This document shows, piece after piece, positions 17,477-24,653 of a stretch of DNA of 64,000 nt (position 1 is the stretch's first letter; each line of letters begins with the position of its first letter). A model generated the notes under the pieces. It made no database searches, had not been told where the DNA came from, and saw nothing but the letters and a program-made list of their open reading frames with translations. The DNA comes from Sporomusa sphaeroides DSM 2875 (lineage in GTDB: Bacteria > Bacillota > Negativicutes > Sporomusales > Sporomusaceae): positions 2,218,524 through 2,282,523 of the forward strand of contig NZ_CP146991.1 of the NCBI RefSeq assembly GCF_001941975.2, read 5' to 3'. The position numbers and the translations under genes were made by a program.

Positions 17477-18034
17477 ATGGCTTATCTATGCCCTGAAGAA
17501 GTATTAGCTGCTATTGGAACAGGGGAATTATCACCAATAGAAGCATTTAAAAAACTACGTGAAATTGAAACTAGTACTGGCGGTGATTTTGCCAGTGCTC
17601 AGTCCAATGTAGAGGAACGGATTGAAAAAATTCTCCATGAGCTTGATAATCTTATCGGCTTATCTGAGGTAAAAAAGCTGGTCAGAGAGATATACGCATT
17701 TATTGAAATTCAAAAACGCCGGGAAAAAGAGCGTTTAAATACTGAACCGTTGGTACTGCACATGATTTTCAAAGGTAACCCCGGTACAGGCAAAACTACA
17801 GTGGCCAGGATTATGGGCAAGGTATTCCGGGAAATGGGAGTATTGTCACGCGGGCATCTTATTGAAGTGGAACGGGCAGATCTGGTTGGCGAATATATTG
17901 GTCATACCGCCCAAAAGACAAGAGAACAACTCAAAAAAGCTTATGGGGGTATCTTGTTTATTGACGAAGCCTATTCATTAGCCAGAGGCGGTGAGAAGGA
18001 TTTTGGCAAAGAAGCCATCGATTGTATGGTGAAA
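17477..18034 (+). CDS. spoVK: SpoVK, N-terminal part (gene interrupted)
   Basis: 186 codons encode the start and AAA+ core of stage V sporulation protein K: Walker [10 protein letters not shown] at residues 100-108, Walker [16 protein letters not shown] near 158-172 and the [11 protein letters not shown] segment at the break. Unexcised, the frame continues seven codons into foreign DNA (ending in PWKQSSR) and stops at 18058. That truncated protein lacks sensor 1 and the arginine finger. Joined to codons from 21004 on, it makes a 321-residue protein close in length to Bacillus SpoVK. SpoVK is a mother-cell ATPase needed for spore maturation. Confidence 0.93.
18029..18034 (+). other. attL crossover core (GTGAAA)
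   Basis: The hexamer at the left spoVK break is identical to the one at the right break. Serine recombinases exchange strands at a central dinucleotide within such a shared core; the exact two bases within this hexamer cannot be chosen by eye. Confidence 0.8.
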
Positions 18035-18077
18035 CCGTGGAAGCAAAGCAGCAGATGAACCGGCTGGCGTGCAGGAT

Positions 18078-19601
18078 TCATTTTAATTTGAGCATAACAT
18101 TGATTTCAGGCCGGCTGCCACGGCCGCGGGTATTATCTATTCGTTCAACAATAATGCTGTCGATTATGGCTCGTAAGGCGGCTTTTTTTTCAGTTATAGT
18201 GAACTCGGTTTCCTGTATTTTAAGGTCAATTTTTTCAATAACTTCGTTTAGCGAAGGCGTCTGAGGGATAGCGGCTAATTCAGTTTCATAGGATTTTTTC
18301 AGGTGCAAAATGGTGCTGAGTTGTTGCCTAATGTCTTGTAATTGAGTTTCGACTTCCACCTCTGACAATATCTTTTGGTGAAACCAGCGAAGCACAGCAG
18401 TTTTTTGTTTTGTCAGCTCCTTTTCAGCTTTGGTTAGTTGCTCTAATGCCATTTCATACTTCTGAAGGTCTTTACGACCGGCAAATTCCTGAATATATTC
18501 GCCGATCTTAACCGGATTATAATAGTGTTCCAGCAAATACTTGAACACATAGGTATCTAGTACTTCGGTAGGAATCTGCCTGGCTATACAGGATTTCCGG
18601 CCGGAACAAGCATAGGATGCACTTTTCCGGCTAATGCAGGCATAATAACTGTGCTCTTTGCCGCCGGAACGGGAGATTACCATGGCTCGCCCGCATTTCG
18701 CACAGCTGACAAGACCCTGTAAGAGATAATTGTGCTTTAGATTGCGTTTGGCAAGGTTCTTATTTTCCCGGAGCTGCTGTTGTGCGGCCTGCCAGGTCAT
18801 TTCATCAATAATTGCCGGAACAAATACAGGTATCCACTCCGACTCCGGTCGCAGAGTTCGTCTTTTCTGTTTCAAGCCGATTTTTTCATAGCGATATTTC
18901 ATGGAATACAAAACACCTTTATACAGGGTATTGGTCAGTATCCTATGTACGCTGGAAACAATCCAGGCGTTTTTAGTGCGGGGAGAAGGGATACCCCGGG
19001 CATTAAGCTCTTTGCAGATTTTGGCTGTCCCCATTTTTTCTTTAACCATAAAGTCAAAGATCAAACAGACTATTTCGGCCTCTTTCTTATTAATAACATA
19101 AGTGCTGTTTTGGGGATCAAAGGTGTAACCAAATGGTTTAGTATCACTAATCACCAGCCCTTTAGCTGCTTTGCCACGTTTACCGCGCATGGTACGCTCT
19201 TTGATTTTTTCCTTTTCAAGTTCTGCCAATAAACCGCGGATCCCAAACATAAACTTACCGTCTGCTGATTGATCGTAATTTACCACTACAAACTTCAGTT
19301 CAGCACCAGACTTGTCAATTTCTTCGGCAATGATCAGCTGATGCAGCAAATTTCTGGCCATCCTGTCCGGGTCATAGAAGATAACTGCAGCAAACTGCTT
19401 AGCTTTTACTGCTGCACGTAAGCGGGTAAGGGCCGGACGTTCGATAAACTCTGCCGAATAGCCGTCATCAACGAACTCTTCCACCGTAACAGCCCGCAGT
19501 TCATCGGCATATTTTCGGCAAGCTTCAAGCTGAGTCTCGATGGAGTAGCCTTTTTCTGCCTGTTGATCGGTTGAGACACGGGCGTAAATAGCTACTTTCA
19601 T
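18078..19601 (-). CDS. Large serine recombinase (site-specific)
   Basis: The 507-residue protein has the resolvase catalytic domain at residues 1-140, with the nucleophile in YARVST (Ser10) and the arginines of DPDRMARN. It continues with the Recombinase domain (KRGKAAKGLVISDTKPFGYT onward), a zinc ribbon near residues 298-335 (CAKC, later YYAC and YACSGRKSC) and a coiled coil near 370-460. This is the family of SpoIVCA and SprA, which excise skin elements. Its stop lies 43 bp from the left junction, with AAGGGGTG before the ATG. It should catalyse attL x attR exchange to repair spoVK. Confidence 0.95.
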   Translation of the reverse strand: MKVAIYARVSTDQQAEKGYSIETQLEACRKYADELRAVTVEEFVDDGYSAEFIERPALTRLRAAVKAKQFAAVIFYDPDRMARNLLHQLIIAEEIDKSGAELKFVVVNYDQSADGKFMFGIRGLLAELEKEKIKERTMRGKRGKAAKGLVISDTKPFGYTFDPQNSTYVINKKEAEIVCLIFDFMVKEKMGTAKICKELNARGIPSPRTKNAWIVSSVHRILTNTLYKGVLYSMKYRYEKIGLKQKRRTLRPESEWIPVFVPAIIDEMTWQAAQQQLRENKNLAKRNLKHNYLLQGLVSCAKCGRAMVISRSGGKEHSYYACISRKSASYACSGRKSCIARQIPTEVLDTYVFKYLLEHYYNPVKIGEYIQEFAGRKDLQKYEMALEQLTKAEKELTKQKTAVLRWFHQKILSEVEVETQLQDIRQQLSTILHLKKSYETELAAIPQTPSLNEVIEKIDLKIQETEFTITEKKAALRAIIDSIIVERIDNTRGRGSRPEINVMLKLK

Positions 19602-19622
19602 TTTTTCACCCCTTGCCTGCGG

Positions 19623-19781
19623 CTACTCAGCTTGGGACAACTGAAGGCGTTGCAGTAACCCTGCAACAAGCGGTGACATAAATATCTTACTATACTCATC
19701 ATGCTTATTAGGATTTTCATTTACTATTATTATTTTAATAGCGGCATTTATCGCTTTTTTCGATGTATCATGCTCTCTCAT
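19623..19781 (-). CDS. Small protein, candidate recombination directionality factor
   Basis: The 52-residue frame begins MREHDTSKKAINAAIKIIIV and ends LLQRLQLSQAE. It has a strong ribosome site (GAGGTGATG) six bases before its ATG and ends 21 bases before the recombinase start, so the two are probably cotranscribed. Large serine integrases need a small partner to excise DNA; in skin-like systems that factor is a protein of about 55-70 residues encoded on the element (SprB, CD1234). No sequence match is claimed. The role is inferred from size and place. Confidence 0.6.
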   Translation of the reverse strand: MREHDTSKKAINAAIKIIIVNENPNKHDEYSKIFMSPLVAGLLQRLQLSQAE

Positions 19782-19899
19782 AGTTCATCACCTCAGTTAA
19801 TCCTATGCCAGAGCTGGTTGTCTGTTTGCCAGGATTTTCAACCATAACTTCAGCAATGAGGCAGGCAGAGGCTGATATGGCACAATTAAATAAACTCAT
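19768..19899 (-). CDS. Possible 43-residue leader ORF
   Basis: The frame begins MSLFNCAISASACLIAEVMV and ends across the start of the 52-residue gene (stop inside its fourth and fifth codons). No good ribosome site is visible before its ATG, which lies inside the first palindrome. It might be a translated leader or chance. I see no known family. Confidence 0.25.
   Translation of the reverse strand: MSLFNCAISASACLIAEVMVENPGKQTTSSGIGLTEVMNYERA
19800..19827 (-). promoter_or_regulatory. Weak sigma-K/sigma-E-like promoter for the small ORF and recombinase
   Basis: Reading the minus strand, AAAC is followed after 16 bases by CATAGGATT, close to the mother-cell sigma-K pattern (AC, 16-17 bases, CATA-N3-TA) with one mismatch. 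Transcription from here would start just before the GAGGTG ribosome site of the 52-residue gene. Mother-cell expression is what a skin-like recombinase would need, but the match is imperfect. Confidence 0.3.
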
Positions 19900-20009
19900 A
19901 ATTTTATTGTGAGTTTAGAAAAAACATGCTACAATAAACTCATATAACAGTAGTGAGTTTATTGATTTTGCTGGATTAACTACTCACTGTTTATGTGTGA
20001 GTAGTTAAT
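19891..20009. promoter_or_regulatory. Three inverted repeats (operator array) in the divergent region
   Basis: Two repeats have the form TAAACTCA-N11-TGAGTTTA (19891-19917 and, with longer arms, 19932-19964). The third has 13-base arms ATTAACTACTCAC and its complement around a nine-base spacer (19975-20009). All share the ACTCA/TGAGT half-site, and the first two have the same 11-base spacer, as expected for one dimeric regulator. They overlap the promoter of the 170-residue gene. Confidence 0.65.
19907..19935 (+). promoter_or_regulatory. Promoter of the 170-residue orphan gene
   Basis: TTGTGA and TACAAT are separated by exactly 17 bases. The -35 box lies in the right arm of the first palindrome and the -10 box touches the second, so a protein bound there would block RNA polymerase. 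Confidence 0.6.
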
Positions 20010-20047
20010 AGTGGCGGGAAAGAAATGAATTGGAGAGGTAGCTAACC

Positions 20048-20560
20048 ATGCACATTGAGGTACGGAAAAACGGAACGTTTTATTTAAAAGACAGCACCTA
20101 CAACCGTGAAACAAAACTTCCAAAAAACACATCAATTTATCTTGGGTCAAATCCCATACAGGCAAGAAGTAAGCTTAAAACACTTACCGATGATTTGGCG
20201 CTGCTTAAACAAATACCTGATACCTTGTTATACGAGATAGAGCTTGATAAAGCCATCAAAAATCTGCAAAAACTGAATCATTTACAGACTGCCGGTGTAG
20301 CCCGGCTGATTAAGGAGTATTTACAGGAGCTTCTGCAGTCCAAACAATTTATTACTAAAGCAAGGGAGGGAGTTCTTGCTCCCACTGCCGATTGCCCGGA
20401 TTGCCGCTTTAAACAGGCAAACCATTGTGACCACTTTCACCAAAATTTTATAACAGGCAATATTAAATATAGGGACAAGTCTTTACGTTGTCCGGCTTAT
20501 GAGCCTGGACAAATAAAATCTCCCATAGGTTCAATTAAGCTGCCACGTGATTTCAGATAG
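20048..20560 (+). CDS. Orphan Cys/His protein of the spoVK element
   Basis: The 170-residue protein is not recognised. Residues 1-45 (HIEVRKNGTFYLKDS, then SIYLGSNPIQARSKL) look like a three-stranded beta unit with a helix, a shape seen in arm-type DNA-binding domains of recombinases and transposases. The middle is helical. The C-terminal third has CPDC, NHCDHFH and RCPAY, a likely zinc site. GGAGAGG lies 12 bases before the ATG. It could be a regulator of the element, the owner of the operators upstream, or a second recombination factor. Confidence 0.7.
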   Translation: MHIEVRKNGTFYLKDSTYNRETKLPKNTSIYLGSNPIQARSKLKTLTDDLALLKQIPDTLLYEIELDKAIKNLQKLNHLQTAGVARLIKEYLQELLQSKQFITKAREGVLAPTADCPDCRFKQANHCDHFHQNFITGNIKYRDKSLRCPAYEPGQIKSPIGSIKLPRDFR

Positions 20561-20561
20561 T

Positions 20562-20598
20562 AACATTACAAATATTTCCTGGAAATATTTGTAATGTT
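20562..20598. other. Near-perfect palindrome with 18-base arms
   Basis: The arms (left arm AACATTACAAATATTTCC) flank a single central base and start two bases after the orphan gene's stop. No T run follows, so it is not a standard terminator. It may form a very stable RNA hairpin that ends or protects the transcript, or be a DNA-level palindrome. Confidence 0.7.
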
Positions 20599-20627
20599 GG
20601 CGTGTTTATGAAGCTCATCCTTTATAT

Positions 20628-20905
20628 CGTGTTTATAAGTTTTGCGTGCCAACACAAGACCCGGCACGGGCGACTGTCATCTGATAACTCCCGTAACCCT
20701 CCGGCCATTGCCGGAAAAAGTGTTCCGTAGGAGAAACGCCGGGCGGTATTCTGTTAAGAAATCCGTACTGTTTGAGCGCAGTGAGTTTACGGATTTTAGG
20801 AATGCCGCCTGGCTTTTCAGCTTTTGGAGGCTTCGGACCTAGACCTTAGCTAAAGGAAGTTCCGCGCTTCGCTTGGAACTAAGCGATTCACACAAGTTCT
20901 AGCGT
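20628..20905. other. Folded non-coding segment at the right end of the element
   Basis: Several stems can be drawn. GCCGGGCGGTATTC (20738) pairs with GAATGCCGCCTGGC (20800) over 14 positions with two G-U pairs. Inside it, AAATCCGTA pairs with TACGGATTT. Smaller hairpins are TCCGGC-CATT-GCCGGA and AGTTCC with GGAACT. No convincing reading frame fills it. The inner AAATCCGTA hairpin resembles short REP-like repeats, so part of the segment may be a repeat rather than a functional RNA. No known RNA family is recognised. Confidence 0.5.
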
Positions 20906-20997
20906 CGCGTTGCTCCTAATAGCTTGGTTTTCTGCTTATGGAGCGATGCCAAAAGTAAAACATATCTCTTTTTATGCCTGTTTGTATCCTGAGTCTC

Positions 20998-21003
20998 GTG
21001 AAA
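20998..21003 (+). other. attR crossover core (GTGAAA)
   Basis: The second copy of the junction hexamer. To its right the spoVK frame resumes with ACTATGGAAGATCAT (TMEDH). Confidence 0.8.
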
Positions 21004-21411
21004 ACTATGGAAGATCATAAAGATGAGATTATTCTTATCTTAGCCGGTTATCAGCAAGAAATGGAAAAATTTATGCAGACTAATCCGGGACTGCATTCCC
21101 GGTTTCCGATTCACATTGATTTTCCCGATTACAATAGACAGGAATTGCTGCAAATTGCCGAACAGTTATGTGCAAAACGCCAGTATCAGCTTACTGTTCA
21201 GGCAAAAAGTGCGTTATTACATTCGCTAAATCCGCCGGCAAACAATAGTGATGATAAATTCGGCAATGCACGCACGGTAAGGAACATTATTGAGAAAGCG
21301 ATAAGGCGGCAGGCTGTGCGCCTTATCAGTAAGCATTCTACCACCAGAGAAGAATTGATGGTCATAGAACCAAGGGATATTACGGGGGTGGAGCCATGCG
21401 AGAATGTGTAA
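21004..21411 (+). CDS. spoVK: SpoVK, C-terminal part (gene interrupted)
   Basis: 135 residues plus stop carry the rest of the AAA+ ATPase: TMEDHKDEIILILAGYQQEM (sensor 1), the arginine-finger segment NPGLHSRFPI and the small helical lid domain with a NARTVRNIIEKAIRRQ helix (sensor 2 region). No ribosome site precedes it, and the local upstream frame is element DNA, so it is probably expressed only after excision. It overlaps the start of the GTPase gene by 16 bases, which ties downstream translation to spoVK. Confidence 0.92.
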   Translation, partial: TMEDHKDEIILILAGYQQEMEKFMQTNPGLHSRFPIHIDFPDYNRQELLQIAEQLCAKRQYQLTVQAKSALLHSLNPPANNSDDKFGNARTVRNIIEKAIRRQAVRLISKHSTTREELMVIEPRDITGVEPCENV

Positions 21412-22001
21412 TTATTGGTCGGCCTAATTCAGGCAAAACTATGTTTGCCCTTAATTTTGCCGGCTATCTTGGCGCCAAAAGTGTTGATGTAACTTTTCGC
21501 ACCTACGATGATTTAATGACCTGCCGGCATTTTTCGCTCGAAGAAGGAAAGCGGGAATTATGCGGTATGGCCCTACATAAAACGCGATCTTTGCAATCCG
21601 TGGTTTTACGGATGACAGTAGGCAAGACGGCGGTAAATTTTAAACTTACTGATACTTGTGGCGTTAGTGAACAAATACACCAGGATGGAACCATTCGTAA
21701 AGGGATGGCGCAGACCATTGCCTTACTGCGTTCTGCCGACCTTATTTTGCATATGGTAGATTTATCTCTTATCGGCAAAAATCTTATAAATAATACGTCT
21801 ACTATTGACCATGAGTTTTATAACTATGGTATTGTTCGCAAATCATATTTGTTGCTAGGCAACAAATATGATTTGCATTCAGCTAAAGACAACTTAGTGC
21901 ATTTGACAGCCGCTTTTCCTAAGGCTACAGTTATTCCCATATCTGCACTGTATAGTCAGGGATTTAAAGAGGTGAAAGCCTGTGTGGCTAGAAATATTTG
22001 A
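21396..22001 (+). CDS. Small Era-like GTPase
   Basis: The 201-residue protein has a P-loop GRPNSGKT at residues 8-15, the G3 motif DTCG, the G4 motif NKYD and an ISAL G5-like segment. It is a single G domain without an added RNA-binding domain. The gene overlaps spoVK upstream and a membrane protein gene downstream, which suggests a sporulation link, but no partner can be named. A G2 threonine cannot be fixed by eye. Confidence 0.8.
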   Translation: MRECVIIGRPNSGKTMFALNFAGYLGAKSVDVTFRTYDDLMTCRHFSLEEGKRELCGMALHKTRSLQSVVLRMTVGKTAVNFKLTDTCGVSEQIHQDGTIRKGMAQTIALLRSADLILHMVDLSLIGKNLINNTSTIDHEFYNYGIVRKSYLLLGNKYDLHSAKDNLVHLTAAFPKATVIPISALYSQGFKEVKACVARNI

Positions 22002-22569
22002 GTTTTTGTCTACAGTAATGGCGGTGGTATGCTGCTCCGCTGCCGTAAAATTGGCTGATGACTATTTAGATAAGGACTATGATGCGGTTGTCGGGAAACC
22101 TAATTGGGCTAGAATATTAGAGCAGGGTACTATGTTATATGCTATGTTTTTGCTGGCCCTGGCTGCCGGTATTAATGCATCGCTAAGTCTGTCTTTGTTT
22201 TTTGCCAGCTATATTATTGGGATGTTCGGCAGTATGCATGAGCGGTTTCCCAGCCGGTTAACCGGTTTTCAGGAGTCATTTCTGGCATGTATTGCGGGGA
22301 TAATCTTATTTGGCTGGAGCAATATGTTGTTTGCCGTTAGTTTTGTATTGGCAGTCCAGTTATTCGATGACTATATTGATGCCCGGAGTGATCAGATGGC
22401 CGGGCAGCGTAATTTGGCAAACCGGTTTGGCAGAATGGAGTGCATCATTGTATGTTTAGCATGTATAATGATTGCCTGGAGAGTGAATGATTACCTGTTT
22501 CTTCCTGTATTTACCGGTACGGCAATTATTTATTTGTTATCTTTTCGTTACGAGCGGGTACGTATATGA
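21982..22569 (+). CDS. Membrane protein with UbiA-like aspartate motifs
   Basis: The 195-residue protein has about six hydrophobic segments and two acidic motifs: DDYLDKDYD near residue 26 and DDYIDARSDQMAGQRN near 130. These resemble the two aspartate motifs of UbiA prenyltransferases, but the protein is about 100 residues shorter than usual members. It overlaps both neighbours, so it is translated with the GTPase and the next small gene. Substrates and function are unknown; it may be an incomplete relative that has lost activity. Confidence 0.6.
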   Translation: MWLEIFEFLSTVMAVVCCSAAVKLADDYLDKDYDAVVGKPNWARILEQGTMLYAMFLLALAAGINASLSLSLFFASYIIGMFGSMHERFPSRLTGFQESFLACIAGIILFGWSNMLFAVSFVLAVQLFDDYIDARSDQMAGQRNLANRFGRMECIIVCLACIMIAWRVNDYLFLPVFTGTAIIYLLSFRYERVRI

Positions 22570-22787
22570 TATTCTATATTATTATTGGCAGTCTGTTTGC
22601 CTTTTTGCTAGGCTATTGTATGGGAAAACGGCAAGGATGGAAATCGGGCTATCGTGAAGCGGAAGTCCTGATGCCGTTAAAACTGCGTCAAGACTCATTG
22701 GAAGCAGGAAAGTGCGTTATCTGTGATGAAAATTGGGTAAAAGCGTCACAATGCGAAATTTTTAGCAGGGGTGTGGATACTTTATAA
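22566..22787 (+). CDS. Small membrane-anchored protein of unknown function
   Basis: The 73-residue protein has one N-terminal membrane segment (IIIGSLFAFLLGYCMG), a basic patch and a C-terminal CVICDE. The start overlaps the stop of the membrane protein gene by four bases, so the spoVK-GTPase-membrane-small gene string behaves as one operon. No family is recognised. Confidence 0.65.
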   Translation: MIFYIIIGSLFAFLLGYCMGKRQGWKSGYREAEVLMPLKLRQDSLEAGKCVICDENWVKASQCEIFSRGVDTL

Positions 22788-22856
22788 CAAAAATGGTGTA
22801 AAGTATAATGTGGATATTATCTAAACTAAGACAGAGAAGTTAGGGGTGTTTGATAA

Positions 22857-24650
22857 TTGCCTGAAGTGCATGGAGAAAAGGACGGCTTAAAGAAAGTACT
22901 TATAGATAGCCTGGAGCAGTTATACCAATATACGGTTCCGTTTGGGCAGACAATTACAACTGAGTTGGCACAAGCTATGGCGGCTATCGCCGAGCAATTA
23001 AACCGTGAAATAGCCGTATATATTAACCGGCGGGGAATCGTTGTGCAGGTGGCGGTTGGCGATACTAAGACAGTAACTCTGCCGGCAACAGACGGCAGAC
23101 GGTCGCCGGGCCGCCTGAGCGGCATCCGGTGCATACATACCCATCCGGGCGGCGATAGCCGGTTAAGCAGTATCGATGTGGCATCACTTAAAAAGCTGCG
23201 GTTTGATATTATGGCCGCCATTGGTATTAAAAACGGTATTCATGAGATTAGTTTTGGTTTTATTTCAGGCCATACTGCTGACGAATATGATGTACGAACA
23301 GTAGGCCCAATATCACTTAAGGAGTTTATCCAAATTGATTTGGGTTACCTAACCAATCAGCTTGAACGTTTGTTGGACAGCAAAGAGGCTGTTTCCACTA
23401 TGGCTCAATCAGAAAAAGCGCTGCTTGTAGGTGTTGATCGGCAAGGTGACTGGGATGTCAGCCACTCACTCAGTGAACTGGCCCAGTTAACGGAAACGGC
23501 TGGTGCTGAAGTTGTCGGGTCTGTTTGGCAGAAACGCAGTCGTATGGATGCCGCCTATTTTATAGGACGTGGTAAGGTGCAGGAGATTAGCCTTGTGCGG
23601 CAGGAACTGGGTGCCAATATCATCATTTTTGACGATGAGCTTTCGCCTGCACAGCAACGTAACTTGGAACAGGCTCTGGGGATTAAGGTGATTGATCGTC
23701 CGGCGCTAATTTTGGATATATTTGCTCAAAGAGCACAGTCACATGAAGGTAAACTTCAGGTTGAACTGGCTCAGCTCAAATATAATCTTCCGCGCCTGGG
23801 CGGACAGGGTCTGGTATTGTCACGCTTAGGCGGCGGCATCGGTACCCGCGGACCTGGAGAAACCAAACTGGAAGTAGACCGGCGGCGCATACGGTCAAGA
23901 ATTAATGATATTGAGCAGGAAATTGAAAATCTGAAGAAACACCGTGCTTTACACCGTGAGCGTCGCCAGGCGGCGAGAGTGCCTACAACCGCTTTGATTG
24001 GCTATACCAATGCCGGTAAATCAACCTTGCTTAATAAGCTGACTGCTGCCGGGGTACTGGCAGAGGACAAGCTGTTTGCGACTTTGGACTCAACCACCAG
24101 GAGAAGCATATTGCCGGGCGGCAAGGAATTTTTGCTGACAGATACGGTAGGTTTTATCCAAAAGCTTCCGCACCAGTTAATCGCGGCTTTTCGCGGCACA
24201 CTGGAAGAGGTGGTGCAAGCTGATCTACTGCTGCATATTATTGATGCCAGCCATCCTCAGTATGAACAGCATATTCAGGCTGTGTATCAAGTGCTGAGGG
24301 AATTAGGGGCTGAAACTAAGCCGGTTATTACTGTGTTCAACAAAATGGATAAACTTGATAACCCGCACATTACCGGGCGTATGCTGCGGGAACCGAATAC
24401 TATTGCGGTATCTGCAGAAAACGGCACAAATCTTGATAAACTGCTGGTGATGATCGAGGATAATCTAAAAGCAACCACAGTGGATGCAACATTGCTGATA
24501 CCTTATGACCAAAGCGGTTTAATCGCAAAACTATATGATTTGGCGACAGTGTATTCGGTAGCCTATGAAGAGGCCGGTATTGCAGTTGCTGTTTCTTTAC
24601 CGCCAGAGCAATTTGAGCGTTATAAAAAATATATACCAGGAGAGGAATAA
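22857..24650 (+). CDS. hflX: GTPase HflX with N-terminal extension
   Basis: The 597-residue protein has an extra N-terminal domain of about 180 residues (with CIHTHPGGDSRLSSIDVASL), followed by the HflX GTP-binding domain with the GGRGxG-like sequence LGGGIGTRGPGETKLE, a coiled coil, then a G domain with P-loop GYTNAGKS near residue 381, DTVGF and NKMD. HflX binds the ribosomal 50S subunit and splits stalled ribosomes. A TTG start with AGGGGTG upstream is used. Long forms of this kind are common in Clostridia and Negativicutes. Confidence 0.93.
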   Translation: MPEVHGEKDGLKKVLIDSLEQLYQYTVPFGQTITTELAQAMAAIAEQLNREIAVYINRRGIVVQVAVGDTKTVTLPATDGRRSPGRLSGIRCIHTHPGGDSRLSSIDVASLKKLRFDIMAAIGIKNGIHEISFGFISGHTADEYDVRTVGPISLKEFIQIDLGYLTNQLERLLDSKEAVSTMAQSEKALLVGVDRQGDWDVSHSLSELAQLTETAGAEVVGSVWQKRSRMDAAYFIGRGKVQEISLVRQELGANIIIFDDELSPAQQRNLEQALGIKVIDRPALILDIFAQRAQSHEGKLQVELAQLKYNLPRLGGQGLVLSRLGGGIGTRGPGETKLEVDRRRIRSRINDIEQEIENLKKHRALHRERRQAARVPTTALIGYTNAGKSTLLNKLTAAGVLAEDKLFATLDSTTRRSILPGGKEFLLTDTVGFIQKLPHQLIAAFRGTLEEVVQADLLLHIIDASHPQYEQHIQAVYQVLRELGAETKPVITVFNKMDKLDNPHITGRMLREPNTIAVSAENGTNLDKLLVMIEDNLKATTVDATLLIPYDQSGLIAKLYDLATVYSVAYEEAGIAVAVSLPPEQFERYKKYIPGEE

Positions 24651-24653
24651 CTC

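Larger units (their letters stand above)
18029..20997. mobile_element. Skin-like element interrupting spoVK (2,969 bp)
   Basis: The element is bounded by GTGAAA at both junctions. Removing one copy plus the interior joins the halves of spoVK in frame (AIDCMVK to TMEDHKDE) with no lost residue. Contents are a large serine recombinase, a 52-residue and possibly a 43-residue small protein upstream of it, an orphan 170-residue protein behind a palindrome-rich promoter, and a folded non-coding right end. The layout matches skin-like elements that sporulating Firmicutes excise in the mother cell to rebuild a sporulation gene. Excision is inferred from sequence, not observed. Confidence 0.9.

Noticed and set aside
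18035-18058. Last codons of the interrupted spoVK frame as a true C-terminus
   Set aside because: They lie in element DNA (PWKQSSR) and drop out on excision, which restores the real frame.
19958-20165. Minus-strand reading frame across the palindromes and the orphan gene
   Set aside because: It is antisense to the 170-residue gene, which has a promoter, ribosome site and balanced composition.
20642-20842. Plus-strand reading frame in the element right end
   Set aside because: It has no good ribosome site and the segment is dominated by inverted repeats, so the frame is most likely chance.
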